Notes under the pieces: model-generated
Databases searched by the model: none
Told to the model about the DNA's origin: nothing
The model's input: only the letters and a program-made list of their open reading frames with translations
Shown here: in pieces, positions 53,212 to 62,241 of the stretch
Numbering within the stretch: position 1 is the stretch's first letter
How the letters are laid out: each line of letters starts with the position of its first letter
DNA from: Lachnospiraceae bacterium UBA4338
GTDB taxonomy: Bacteria; Bacillota; Clostridia; Lachnospirales; Lachnospiraceae
Direction of reading: 5' to 3'
Assembly: GCA_002393735.1 (NCBI GenBank)
Contig: DGTK01000015.1
Span: forward strand, 189,232-253,231
DNA length: 64,000 nucleotides
Program-made: the position numbers and the translations under genes

Positions 53212-53907
53212 TTAAGCCTCCTCAAATTCCTTTAAATAGAATTCTTCCAAATCCATATTGATGTCCTTGATCTCGCCATCATAAATGAATTCGCCGTCTT
53301 TCATCATAAGGATTCTGTCAGCAATATGTTCTACATCTGAGACAATGTGGGTTGAGAGTATAACAATATTATTTTTTCCAAGCTCTCCAATCATATTTCT
53401 AAAATGCACGCGTTCCTTTGGATCAAGTCCTGCAGTTGGCTCATCAAGGATTATGATTTTAGGGTCATTTATTAATGCCTGTGCAATGCCAAGCCTTTGT
53501 TTCATTCCGCCGGAAAATGTGCTGATTTTTTTATTGGCAACATCTGAAAGATTAACCTTCTTTAAAAGTTCTTCGCATTTTACTTTTGCACTTTCTTTAT
53601 CAAGTCCTTTTAAGGCTGCTATGTACAGAAGGAAGTCTCTGGCTTTGAAGTTAGGATAATATCCAAAATCCTGAGGAAGGTATCCCAGTACATCGCGATA
53701 CATCTCATCTTCAACATTTAAGCCATCAAAAGATATGGTGCCTTCTGTAGGTTTTAAGACGCCACATATCATTCGCATAACGGTGGTTTTGCCAGCTCCG
53801 TTAGCACCAAGGAGGCCGGTTACTCCGGTGTGAATTGTAACATTCGCGTTTTTAACTGCTTCTTTATCTTTGTATTTTTTCGTAATATTCTTTAATTCAA
53901 GTTCCAT
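53212..53907 (-). CDS. ABC transporter ATP-binding protein
   Basis: 231 residues with Walker A in GLLGANGAGKTTVMRMICG, Q-loop GYLPQDFGYYP, signature FSGGMKQRLGIAQAL and Walker B IIILDEPTAGLDPKE, so it is complete. It energises the permease encoded next. Its ATG lies inside the end of the preceding membrane protein gene (16-base overlap). Confidence 0.95.
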   Translation of the reverse strand: MELELKNITKKYKDKEAVKNANVTIHTGVTGLLGANGAGKTTVMRMICGVLKPTEGTISFDGLNVEDEMYRDVLGYLPQDFGYYPNFKARDFLLYIAALKGLDKESAKVKCEELLKKVNLSDVANKKISTFSGGMKQRLGIAQALINDPKIIILDEPTAGLDPKERVHFRNMIGELGKNNIVILSTHIVSDVEHIADRILMMKDGEFIYDGEIKDINMDLEEFYLKEFEEA

Positions 53908-54614
53908 GTTGTATTTCTGTCCTCCTGAAGATATTTACGTATTTCAGTGGTTATGGCAACGAATAAACTTGCCAAAATAACCGCGCCAATGGTAGCAAGT
54001 AATCCCTTATTAAACTGTGAAAGCAGAGTTTTAACCATAATAGGAATGATTGCGGCTGACATTGCGATGGCAGTGCAGCCGTAGATGCTTTCGGTGTTAT
54101 GATATTTTCTTGTGATGAGCATACATCCCCAGGAAGTGAAGAGGTATGGGCAGCCTAAGGCGAGCACTGAGATGCATGGCGCTATGCCGGATTTAATACT
54201 TAAAAATGGAATAATCAGGGCATGTATTATTAGTCCCAGCATGCCTCCAATGAAAATACGGACACTTTTTTGCATTCGAAGTGAAAATCTTGTTACCATT
54301 TCAAGTTCGGTCATTTGATGCCTTTTGGAACGTCCCAGGTCAGCTGTAATGATTAATGCCGCAAGTGGCATAATGGAAGAACAAACCCAGATGGAAGAAG
54401 AGTAGTTTTTGATAAATGTAAGCAGCACTCCCATGAAAGATATGCATATGGTTATAATGATTGTCAGAGGATTTAGTTCTTTAAGCTGCATCATAATAAT
54501 TGATGATAAATGAATTTTTCTTTTGGTATGTTCTCTTATGAACGATCTTCCTTTAACGCCGGGATTAACATCATATGTATCTTTGACTAATCTAATTATG
54601 TCTTTATCCGTCAT
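53892..54614 (-). CDS. Membrane protein between sigma factor and ABC genes, possible anti-sigma factor
   Basis: 240 residues. A cytoplasmic N-terminal part of about 55 residues (MTDKDIIRLVKDTYDVNPG) is followed by six hydrophobic helices. The start overlaps the sigma-factor stop and the end overlaps the ATPase start, so translation is coupled. The position right after an ECF sigma gene is that of a membrane anti-sigma factor, but no zinc motif is seen. A transporter subunit is the alternative. GGAAGGAGG precedes ATG 54614. Confidence 0.8.
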   Translation of the reverse strand: MTDKDIIRLVKDTYDVNPGVKGRSFIREHTKRKIHLSSIIMMQLKELNPLTIIITICISFMGVLLTFIKNYSSSIWVCSSIMPLAALIITADLGRSKRHQMTELEMVTRFSLRMQKSVRIFIGGMLGLIIHALIIPFLSIKSGIAPCISVLALGCPYLFTSWGCMLITRKYHNTESIYGCTAIAMSAAIIPIMVKTLLSQFNKGLLATIGAVILASLFVAITTEIRKYLQEDRNTTWNLN

Positions 54615-55071
54615 TTCTTCCTCCTTCCTCCAGACCACTTTTAAGCAGCTGCAGCGCTTTTTTAAGTTTCCTGTTAACTGCAAATCTGGATATATTCATG
54701 ATTTTCCCAATCTCCGATGGCAGGTAGTCGTTGGCATATCTTAGAATAACTGCCTCTTTCAAATCATCCGGCAGCATCTTCATGACTTCCTTCAAAGCCA
54801 GGGAATCTATATTAATTTCATCCTGCTCTTCATCAGCTATATCTTCCAATGGAACATAAGACATTTCCGGATGGGGCCTTCTGTAATAATCTGCGCAGAG
54901 ATTTCTGGCAATTGCATACAGGTAAGGCAGCTCCTTACCCACATCTTTGTAGGTATTGGATTCCCAGAATTTAAGAAAGGTTTCCTGGGTAATGTCTTCC
55001 GCGGTTTCCATGTTTCCGGTTTTCATATAGCAAAATCTGAGGAGCTTTGTATAATGTGCATTTAAATCCAT
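54604..55071 (-). CDS. ECF-type RNA polymerase sigma factor
   Basis: 155 residues. Region 2 contains TGNMETAEDITQETFLKFWES and LPYLYAIARNLCADYYRR, and region 4 has LPDDLKEAVILRYANDYLPSEIGKIM followed by a recognition helix. It directs transcription of its own regulon, probably this operon. ATG 55071 has AAGGAG upstream. The downstream order is membrane protein, ABC ATPase, permease; a lipoprotein gene is divergent. Confidence 0.93.
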   Translation of the reverse strand: MDLNAHYTKLLRFCYMKTGNMETAEDITQETFLKFWESNTYKDVGKELPYLYAIARNLCADYYRRPHPEMSYVPLEDIADEEQDEINIDSLALKEVMKMLPDDLKEAVILRYANDYLPSEIGKIMNISRFAVNRKLKKALQLLKSGLEEGGRNDG

Positions 55072-55206
55072 TTTTATCTCCTTCAACATATAAAACGGAA
55101 TTTCATGTATAAGTGTGCGCGTATTTAAGAAAAAAATCAAATTTATTAAGACACTTTGGTGTGATATAATTATGCTGTGTGCTAAACCACCGACGGGAGG
55201 GTGTAT

Positions 55207-56205
55207 ATGAAAAGAAAAATAACTATGATAATGGCAGCACTGTTGACTTCTTTTGTGTTTGCAGGCTGTATCGCTGATGAGGTGCCTGAAGGATATAACA
55301 TAATGGATGACACTGTTGTAAATGTGCAGGCAGAGACGAGTTCAGAATTAACTGACAGTGAGGAAGTGGAAACAACTGATGTATCTGAAGAAAAAGGATA
55401 TGATGTTATTCCTGAAGAATATGCCATGGTAGTTACTGTTTCAATTAACCCTGAAATTTCTTTATATCTTGATAAAGAATATAAGGTTATTGGATATAAG
55501 TTTGGCAATGATGATGCTATTGATGCTTATGCAGATAATAGTTCTGAATTTCTAGGTAAGTCTGCTGAAGATGTGACAGGAACTCTGGTTACAATAGCCG
55601 CCGAAAAGGACTACCTTAAGGATGATGGAAATGTTGATATTTCTCTTTCGGAAATTAAGGATGAGACTATCAAAGATGCAGCTGTTCTGACACTTATGAA
55701 AGATGCGGCAACCGGTGTTATAGATGAGCAGGAATTAAAATGTGCTGTTAATGTAGAAGTTGCTGATAATCTGCCTGCAGAAATTGAGGCTCCAAAAGTT
55801 AAGGTTACCTGCCCGGATTGTGGCGGTGTTGGAGTCATATGTCCCGGCGCACCTGATTCGGGTGATAAGATTACTCCGGGCGGATATTTTGGATGTGGTG
55901 GAGATGGAGTTGTAGAATGCTTAAGCAAAATCCCACTCTGCGAAAATGGAACCATTCACTGCGACCATTGCGGTGGCACAGGCAAGGCAACATGTTTTGG
56001 ATGTGGTGGCAGTGGTGTTAATTCGGTAGATGGTGCCACATGTAATCACTGCGGCGGCTCAGGCTATGAAGCTTGTGAATATTGCAGTGGTCAGGGAGTA
56101 TATTCCTGCCCAAGATGCGGCGGCACAGGAATGATGACCTGCCCGACAATTGATAAGCATTATGAATGTGAGACCTGTCATGGAACAGGATATGTGGAAG
56201 AATAA
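55207..56205 (+). CDS. Lipoprotein with RsgI-like domain and DnaJ-type CxxCxGxG repeats
   Basis: 332 residues. A lipoprotein signal with lipobox FAGC is at the N-terminus. Residues about 70-180 (MVVTVSINPEISLYLDKEYKV split, GYKFGNDDAI) resemble the central domain of RsgI anti-sigma proteins. The last 130 residues are a series of CxxCxGxG zinc knuckles (CPDCGGVG, CDHCGGTG, CFGCGGSG, CNHCGGSG, CEYCSGQG, CPRCGGTG, CETCHGTG), unusual outside the cell. It is divergent from the sigma operon and may sense envelope state. GGGAGG lies before ATG 55207; a GTG at 55201 is too close. Confidence 0.85.
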   Translation: MKRKITMIMAALLTSFVFAGCIADEVPEGYNIMDDTVVNVQAETSSELTDSEEVETTDVSEEKGYDVIPEEYAMVVTVSINPEISLYLDKEYKVIGYKFGNDDAIDAYADNSSEFLGKSAEDVTGTLVTIAAEKDYLKDDGNVDISLSEIKDETIKDAAVLTLMKDAATGVIDEQELKCAVNVEVADNLPAEIEAPKVKVTCPDCGGVGVICPGAPDSGDKITPGGYFGCGGDGVVECLSKIPLCENGTIHCDHCGGTGKATCFGCGGSGVNSVDGATCNHCGGSGYEACEYCSGQGVYSCPRCGGTGMMTCPTIDKHYECETCHGTGYVEE

Positions 56206-56228
56206 TAATTTACCGGAGGATAAAGGAT

Positions 56229-56783
56229 GTGGAAGAAATGCAGTTATATGTAGGAAGACCTGAGAATACAGAAGGGAGACTTCCAAGAGAAATTCATACA
56301 TATGATTATCTTGATAAACTGGGAATTGAATACAATAGAACTGATCATGGCAGGGCAGACAACATGGAAGCATGTAATGAAATTGATGCGGTTCTGGGTG
56401 TATTGATTTGTAAGAATCTGTTTCTTTGTAACAGACAGAAAACCAGCTTTTATTTACTGATGATGCCGGGAGATAAGAAGTTTAAAACCAAGGAATTATC
56501 ATCACAGATTAATTCAGCAAGACTGTCTTTCGCTGATCCTGAAGATATGCTTAAGTACTTAGATATCGAGCCCGGCGCTGTGAGCATAATGGGGCTTATG
56601 AATGATACTGAGCATAAGGTTCAGTTACTGATAGATGAGGATGTACTTAAAGGCGAAGACATAGGTTGCCACCCTTGTGTATGTACTTCGAGTTTGAAGA
56701 TTAAAACGAAGGATATAATAGAGAAATATTTGCCGGCTACGGGACATGATTATGTGACGGTGAAGTTAGTTGGAGAAGATTAA
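56229..56783 (+). CDS. YbaK/PrdX-like aminoacyl-tRNA deacylase
   Basis: 184 residues of the YbaK/ProX family: TYDYLDKLGIEYNRTDHG, IDAVLGVLICKNLFLCN, FYLLMMPGDKKFKTKEL, EPGAVSIMGLMND and GCHPCVCTSSLKI. It probably hydrolyses mischarged prolyl-tRNA (alanyl-tRNAPro). The GTG start at 56229 is nine bases after GGAGG; ATG 56238 is an alternative. The polymerase-like gene begins four bases after its stop. Confidence 0.9.
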   Translation: MEEMQLYVGRPENTEGRLPREIHTYDYLDKLGIEYNRTDHGRADNMEACNEIDAVLGVLICKNLFLCNRQKTSFYLLMMPGDKKFKTKELSSQINSARLSFADPEDMLKYLDIEPGAVSIMGLMNDTEHKVQLLIDEDVLKGEDIGCHPCVCTSSLKIKTKDIIEKYLPATGHDYVTVKLVGED

Positions 56784-56787
56784 TAGA

Positions 56788-59700
56788 GTGAATATTCCAA
56801 AGCAAAGAATTCGAACAATTAGTGCAAAGGCCTTATTTAAATATTTTCCAAAAGAAAAAGAAGATGGTGTTTATGCATTATATTTAATTAATAAATCCTT
56901 ATGCAGATATGTAATTAAACAGGAAGAAGATATGGAAAATTGTCCTGTATTTTTTCAGTTCTATAAAGAGATTGAAAATAGATGTGGCAAGGATGAAGTG
57001 CTTGAAATAACAAATACCACGTTGTTAGATAAAATGGTGGTAATTGATTTTGAAAATGTCTTTATGACTTATGATGAATCAGCTAGTGATAATGTGAAAA
57101 GTTATAAGGAATCACTTAAAAGTAGTGCAAAAGATATTATAGAAAACGGTTTTGATATTTATGCAGAAGAGTCCGACATTCCAGTGCATATGGTTGCTTT
57201 TGATAAGAGTGGAAATATGAGCCGAAAAAGTCGAATTACTTTTATTGATGAGACTTATTACGATGCATTAAACGAACGCCTGAATCTCGGTATTGATTTT
57301 TCCAAGATTGAGGTGCAGGAAAGTAAATATTATGCCTATAGAGGTCTATATCTTTCGTCTTCTCAAAGAATTGAACACGAAGATTTTGTTATTACACCTG
57401 AGACTCTTGTAGTCATTCAGGATGAAAGAAAAGATCCTAAGAACCCAGACAAATCAATTACGGGATATAATTATGAGGCATCTAACTATATTTCTGCTAA
57501 AGAAAACAATGAATGCGTTGGTAAAGAAGGGAAAGTATGGGACATTGATAAAGAACCGGAGAATAAGGTGTTGTATGTTGATACTCCATTTGATGGTGTT
57601 GGTTTCATTGCTCCTTCGTATGCCTTACTTATTAATGAATCTCTTGGTACTCAGAATGCTACATCATTCCAGATACGTCTTCCTTTTGCCAAAGGCATGC
57701 TTCATCAGGTAGATGTTCATGAATTTCTTGATGTCTATAATCAGAAGAGGAGTGAAGATGCGCATATATATGTAGATGCTTTTGGAATCAAGAGAAATCT
57801 TGGTAATGCCAGAATATTCATCACTGAAAGTATGTTCAAGGCAAAGAAGTGGATTATTGAGTATCTAAAAAATACTAATCAGGAAGATATGGATCCTATG
57901 GCATTTTATTGTGAAATGCTTAATAAATATGATCATGCATTATATGTATCAGGAACTAATCTTCCATACGGACATTCAAAGTATGTTCATTTGAGTTATC
58001 AGACAATAAATACACTTGATTTTACTAAAGATCAATTTGAACGTATCTTAGATAGACATAAATCTTTTATCAAAAATCCTGTTGAATATTTGAATAGTTT
58101 TGATATAGATGAAAACAGCGATAATGACGGTGTAAATTCTGATGAAGAAAGAATTGATTTTCATATTCCAAATTGGAGGCGTGCATTAAATGATAATGAA
58201 AAACTTTCAGAGGATATTTATATAAAGCATGAACTTAAAAATACTCAAAAGGGATTAATGACAAAACTTGCTACTGGCAAAATTCTTGTTGAAGGTCAGA
58301 CAAGGTATTTATGCAGGGATTTGCTCCCACTTCTCGTAAGTATGATAGAGAATCCACCTAACTTTTTCTCTAAGTATCTGTATTATCGCTTCTATTTACC
58401 GACAGACGGGAATGATGCAAACGCATCTGAATTGGGGTTAGATTTTAATTCTTATTATGCTTTTTTCAGAAATCCTCATTTATCAAGAAATGAGCAGTAT
58501 ATAATGCAAAGATTCTGTGATACTGAAAAAGAGAAATATGTCGGTAAAATCTCATATGATTATTATATGAATCACAGAGAATTATATGATAAATATTTTG
58601 GTAAGCTTACTGGAATTGTTATGGTCCCGAGACACTCTGTTTTGCCACTGTGTTTGGGTGGGGCTGATTTTGACGGAGATCTAGTAAGTGTTGTATATAA
58701 TCAGGATGTTGTGAATGCAGTGGCATCTGGTGCATTTACTAAAATCAAAACACGTTATTTTGATGAATTGCTTATGCGTCAATTACCTGTTATTGAGATA
58801 CCTACAACACTAAGCGAGAAAACATCAATTGAAAAACATGTACCTTTTAAACACATTAATAATACGTTTTCAAATAGAATTGGTCAGATTTCGGATGCAG
58901 CTATATCTATCGGCCAAATGGAATACGGTCAGGTACTTACAGAAACAGCTGTCGAGAAACAGAAAACTGATGATATTAGCAAAGGTAAACCATCCTGTGA
59001 AATGTGCACAATTCTGACAGGTCTGGAGATTGATGCAGCCAAGAATGGAGAGCATCCTAATCTTGATATTATCCTTGGAAATGACATAAAAAAGTGTTCT
59101 TATATTAGCTTTTTGCATAAGTTTAAGAAACTTCGTGGTGATGAGAATTATTCATTTAATAATCTGAAGGTGGAGGCCAAAGAAGTTAAAGGTAAGAAAA
59201 GTGTTGAAGTTACACTTAAGGGCAGTAAAGTAGTTGCGAAGTTTTCCAAACCTGACTTTGGAACATTTATTAATGAACTTCCATTGGCATTTTATGATGT
59301 ATTTTCTTGCTATTTTAAGGATGATAATGCATCAAAAGGTGATAATGAAAATATAAGCAATTTTTTCACCTATGATGGTAATAAAAAAGAAGAGGATGAA
59401 ATCGAGAAATTCAAGCAAAAATGTCAAAACATTTTCGATTATTATTTCTTTTATTCAAAGTATTTAATGCATATATTAAACAATGAGAAAAACAAAAAAT
59501 ATTATGCGATTGAGAATCTGGAAAAGAAATTATATCAGACATATGACGAGGAGGAAGCAATACGGATACAAAGAATAGTTGTGCCGAAGCTGATTGCTCA
59601 CTTGAAAGAGCACGTTAATGAGGAAAATTCCGTAGAAAATATAAAAGCCAGAATGAATGAAAACAAGTGGCTGTTGGTCCCTATGGAAAAGAGGGCGGAT

Positions 59701-60123
59701 GTTCTTGAAAAAATAATTGACGGAGGTTTCTCTGCTGATATTCTTGAAGACGAAGAAAAGGAAGTATTGTTCAACTTCCGCAACCGGGGATATGTTAACC
59801 TTTGGATACTGCTTTCAATTATTGAAGGCCCGAAATCATATTCCTTTGATGAGATAATGTCTCGTAATATCAAGAGTAATATTCAGGATTGTGATCAGAG
59901 ACTTGAAGACAAACTTACAGAGTATTTGAGAGATTATTATGATAATAATGCTACAGATGCATTAAGCAAGATTTATGCGGAATGTCTTAAGGCACTGCGA
60001 AGCATCGCTAATAAGTCGGGCCTATCGGAGCAGAATAAAATAGCTGCACTGTATGAGATTACTGCCTCATCAATGGATAACAGAAAGTTTTTCTGGGATT
60101 TGCTTGAGTGTATATCAATATAG
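56788..60123 (+). CDS. Cellular RdRP/YonO-like two-barrel RNA polymerase homologue
   Basis: About 1111 residues. The key motif is GGADFDGDLVSVVYN, with DFDGD at residues 627-631, the metal-binding DxDGD of the double-psi-barrel polymerases (QDE-1-type RdRP, SPbeta YonO, crAss-like phage RNAP). About 115 residues later GLEIDAAKNGEHP (747-754 core) matches the [AV]D-xAK-[TN]G helix conserved in cellular RdRPs. Some 130 residues before DFDGD lies KGLMTKLATGKILVEGQ with several lysines, fitting the other barrel. There is no YxDD reverse-transcriptase motif and no zinc-finger or bridge region of multi-subunit RNAP. The start is uncertain: GTG 56788 has GGAG 12 bases upstream, TTG 56770 overlaps the previous gene. 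A nuclease gene follows. Confidence 0.85.
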   Translation: MNIPKQRIRTISAKALFKYFPKEKEDGVYALYLINKSLCRYVIKQEEDMENCPVFFQFYKEIENRCGKDEVLEITNTTLLDKMVVIDFENVFMTYDESASDNVKSYKESLKSSAKDIIENGFDIYAEESDIPVHMVAFDKSGNMSRKSRITFIDETYYDALNERLNLGIDFSKIEVQESKYYAYRGLYLSSSQRIEHEDFVITPETLVVIQDERKDPKNPDKSITGYNYEASNYISAKENNECVGKEGKVWDIDKEPENKVLYVDTPFDGVGFIAPSYALLINESLGTQNATSFQIRLPFAKGMLHQVDVHEFLDVYNQKRSEDAHIYVDAFGIKRNLGNARIFITESMFKAKKWIIEYLKNTNQEDMDPMAFYCEMLNKYDHALYVSGTNLPYGHSKYVHLSYQTINTLDFTKDQFERILDRHKSFIKNPVEYLNSFDIDENSDNDGVNSDEERIDFHIPNWRRALNDNEKLSEDIYIKHELKNTQKGLMTKLATGKILVEGQTRYLCRDLLPLLVSMIENPPNFFSKYLYYRFYLPTDGNDANASELGLDFNSYYAFFRNPHLSRNEQYIMQRFCDTEKEKYVGKISYDYYMNHRELYDKYFGKLTGIVMVPRHSVLPLCLGGADFDGDLVSVVYNQDVVNAVASGAFTKIKTRYFDELLMRQLPVIEIPTTLSEKTSIEKHVPFKHINNTFSNRIGQISDAAISIGQMEYGQVLTETAVEKQKTDDISKGKPSCEMCTILTGLEIDAAKNGEHPNLDIILGNDIKKCSYISFLHKFKKLRGDENYSFNNLKVEAKEVKGKKSVEVTLKGSKVVAKFSKPDFGTFINELPLAFYDVFSCYFKDDNASKGDNENISNFFTYDGNKKEEDEIEKFKQKCQNIFDYYFFYSKYLMHILNNEKNKKYYAIENLEKKLYQTYDEEEAIRIQRIVVPKLIAHLKEHVNEENSVENIKARMNENKWLLVPMEKRADVLEKIIDGGFSADILEDEEKEVLFNFRNRGYVNLWILLSIIEGPKSYSFDEIMSRNIKSNIQDCDQRLEDKLTEYLRDYYDNNATDALSKIYAECLKALRSIANKSGLSEQNKIAALYEITASSMDNRKFFWDLLECISI

Positions 60124-60151
60124 AATTAATATAACACAAGGAGAAAATGCG

Positions 60152-61093
60152 ATGAATAAAATAAAGCTTAAAGTGATGGAGTGGAATTTACACGGAATGA
60201 CAGGATTTAGGGGTGATCGATTAGATTATCATTTTCCAAGTGAACTTATTACAAAAAATATTGAAAGATTGAAGCCTGACATAATTGTGTTTACTGAGTT
60301 TTGTTCTTTTAGATTTGGGAAAGAAAAGATTAATGAAACAAGTAAATCTCCTCTAAATAAAACGGATGATGCAAAGAAATTAAAAGATTGGTTTGACCGT
60401 AATTGTTATACATTAAAATACAGTACTAACAATGATGGAGAAAACAATAAAAAGTATAATGATGTGGGTATCGCGATAAAAAATTCTATAAATATAATTA
60501 ATAATGATGAAGAAAAAGTAAATAAACAGAGAAAAGAAAAGTGGCCTGATTATTTGGGTGTTTGCTGCGAAATTAAACAGAGAAAATTTTATGTAATGGG
60601 TGTAAGAATACAAACATCAGATAGTTCAGAAGAAGATATTAAAAACAGAAAAGAACAGTTTGATAAAGTGATTGAAGAAATAAATAAAAAGAAAGAAAAA
60701 ATGCCAGTTATTGCTTTAGGCGACTTTAATGATGGGAACGATGATTTATATGAACATATGAAAGAAAAATGTAAAGAAAAGAAACCATACATATATACCC
60801 CAGGCGTGGATGATAATGATAATTTGGATTATGGAGTTTTTTCATATATTTATTACAGTAAATATGGACCCTCCTTGATGAAAATTGATCACATGATTAC
60901 ATCTTTTGATGCTGGCATATCTGATTTGAATGATAAAAATCAAATAAGGTATGACTGGGATTTTATTGGAGATGCATATACTAATTTTAGAGAGTATAAC
61001 AAATTTAATGAAAAAAGTATACGAAATATTCCTGATCATGCAATTTTATATGCGGAGATAACACTGCCTGTATCATTTCCTGAAAATAATTAA
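60152..61093 (+). CDS. Endonuclease/exonuclease/phosphatase (EEP) superfamily nuclease
   Basis: 313 residues. The EEP motifs appear in order: LKVMEWNLHGM, DIIVFTEF (metal Glu), VIALGDFNDG, KIDHMITS and RNIPDHAILYAEI (catalytic His). The fold serves DNases, RNases and phosphodiesterases; the substrate is not predictable. It lies 28 bases after the polymerase-like gene and AAGGAG is eight bases before ATG 60152. It is more A-rich than core genes. Confidence 0.88.
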   Translation: MNKIKLKVMEWNLHGMTGFRGDRLDYHFPSELITKNIERLKPDIIVFTEFCSFRFGKEKINETSKSPLNKTDDAKKLKDWFDRNCYTLKYSTNNDGENNKKYNDVGIAIKNSINIINNDEEKVNKQRKEKWPDYLGVCCEIKQRKFYVMGVRIQTSDSSEEDIKNRKEQFDKVIEEINKKKEKMPVIALGDFNDGNDDLYEHMKEKCKEKKPYIYTPGVDDNDNLDYGVFSYIYYSKYGPSLMKIDHMITSFDAGISDLNDKNQIRYDWDFIGDAYTNFREYNKFNEKSIRNIPDHAILYAEITLPVSFPENN

Positions 61094-61104
61094 AGAGGTA
61101 TCCG

Positions 61105-62085
61105 ATGATAAATGAAATTCTGGAATTTGAATCATACGTCACAAACCCAGCCTCCGACACTCCAAGGCTTCAGCCAAAGATGTTGACTGATAACTTTGGA
61201 AGTACAGGTACTTTATTTGGTCTTGAGCATGTTCTTACCATAATTACCAGAGGTTTTATATTTGGCGGTTTTTATGATGTAGACAATGCATCTGATGATG
61301 AACTCAGTGATACTGTAAAAAACATCCTCTTTAGTTGGTTAGGTTTTGAATGTGCCAAGAATTATGTTTGTGATGCTGATGCTATCAAAAAATGGAATGA
61401 CAAGTACCCTCAGGCGAATGGATGGCTTAAAGAATACTATTTCAAGCATTGTTCAAAGAAGGATAAGTCAAAACTATGGGCCAAAATAGAAGAAAAATGG
61501 TCAGAAAGTTTGCAAGGTGGCGATTACAGACTTAGTGTGGTAAGTATAAATGATGTTATAGCCAACGCTTTAGAAAAAGGACCGCTAAAAGAACAGTGCA
61601 TGGTTATCAAAAAGGATTCTGTTATAATAAAATCCTCAAAACTCAAAGACCGATTCCAATATCTGTTTTGTTTAGATGAAAAAGAAGTATCAAAGCCACA
61701 GGAAAAGACTGTGGAGAAATTCTTGAAAAATATTGCTGCGTACTTATATCTTAAGGACAATCACCCGGAAGGACAAAAGTTTGTATTGTTGGATAGAATA
61801 CAGTTGTTGTGCTGGTATGGCCTTGATGATCAAAAGTATGAAGCTGATAGCTGGTATTTGAAGAGATTCTTGTTTGATACAGGAGATAAAAAAGTGCCGA
61901 TTATGACAGCTTTAAGTGTCGACAGAGGCTGGAATTTTATTAAGTTTATGATTGATAATGAGTTTATTTCTAAATATGATATACGTCTTATAGATGCAAC
62001 GGAAATAGAATCTATAGATAGGAAGAAGTATTGGATTATCAAAGATAGCGGCCATGGGGTTGGGAGTATTAATTGCGTTGAATGA
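61105..62085 (+). CDS. Unrecognised protein downstream of the polymerase and nuclease
   Basis: 326 residues, soluble, no family recognised. A Gly-rich N-terminal stretch (DNFGSTGTLFGLEHVLTIITRGFIFGGF) precedes mixed alpha/beta sequence; GKIEEKWSES-like helices and a conserved-looking IIKDSGHGVGS end it. It begins 11 bases after the EEP gene (AAAGAGG before the ATG) and so belongs to the same transcript. Its place suggests a third subunit or effector of the polymerase-nuclease system. Confidence 0.75.
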   Translation: MINEILEFESYVTNPASDTPRLQPKMLTDNFGSTGTLFGLEHVLTIITRGFIFGGFYDVDNASDDELSDTVKNILFSWLGFECAKNYVCDADAIKKWNDKYPQANGWLKEYYFKHCSKKDKSKLWAKIEEKWSESLQGGDYRLSVVSINDVIANALEKGPLKEQCMVIKKDSVIIKSSKLKDRFQYLFCLDEKEVSKPQEKTVEKFLKNIAAYLYLKDNHPEGQKFVLLDRIQLLCWYGLDDQKYEADSWYLKRFLFDTGDKKVPIMTALSVDRGWNFIKFMIDNEFISKYDIRLIDATEIESIDRKKYWIIKDSGHGVGSINCVE

Positions 62086-62087
62086 CT

Positions 62088-62161
62088 ATTAAATAAAACC
62101 CCCGGAAAAATATAAACTATATACTTTGACAATTAAATATAACCCCCGGAAAAATGAAAAC
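62088..62161. repeat. Imperfect 30-base direct repeat with CCCCCGGAAAAAT core
   Basis: ATTAAATAAAACCCCCGG (from 62088) and ATTAAATATAACCCCCGG (from 62132) share about 27 of 30 bases, with starts about 44 bases apart, in the gap behind the 326-residue gene. Confidence 0.65.
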
Positions 62162-62193
62162 CAGATGGAAGTAATTGACCATCTGGTTTTTTT
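62159..62193 (+). terminator. Terminator of the polymerase-nuclease transcript
   Basis: AACCAGATGG (62159-62168) pairs with CCATCTGGTT (62179-62188), then seven T. Confidence 0.9.
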
Positions 62194-62241
62194 GATGAAG
62201 TCACAAATGGTCTTGTTTTGTAAAAGGAAGGAGTGAGTCTT

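Noticed and set aside
56788..60123. Reverse transcriptase or viral palm-type RdRP for the large gene
   Set aside because: No YxDD or GDD palm motif in an RT context; the DFDGD motif and EIDAAKNG point to the double-psi-barrel class.
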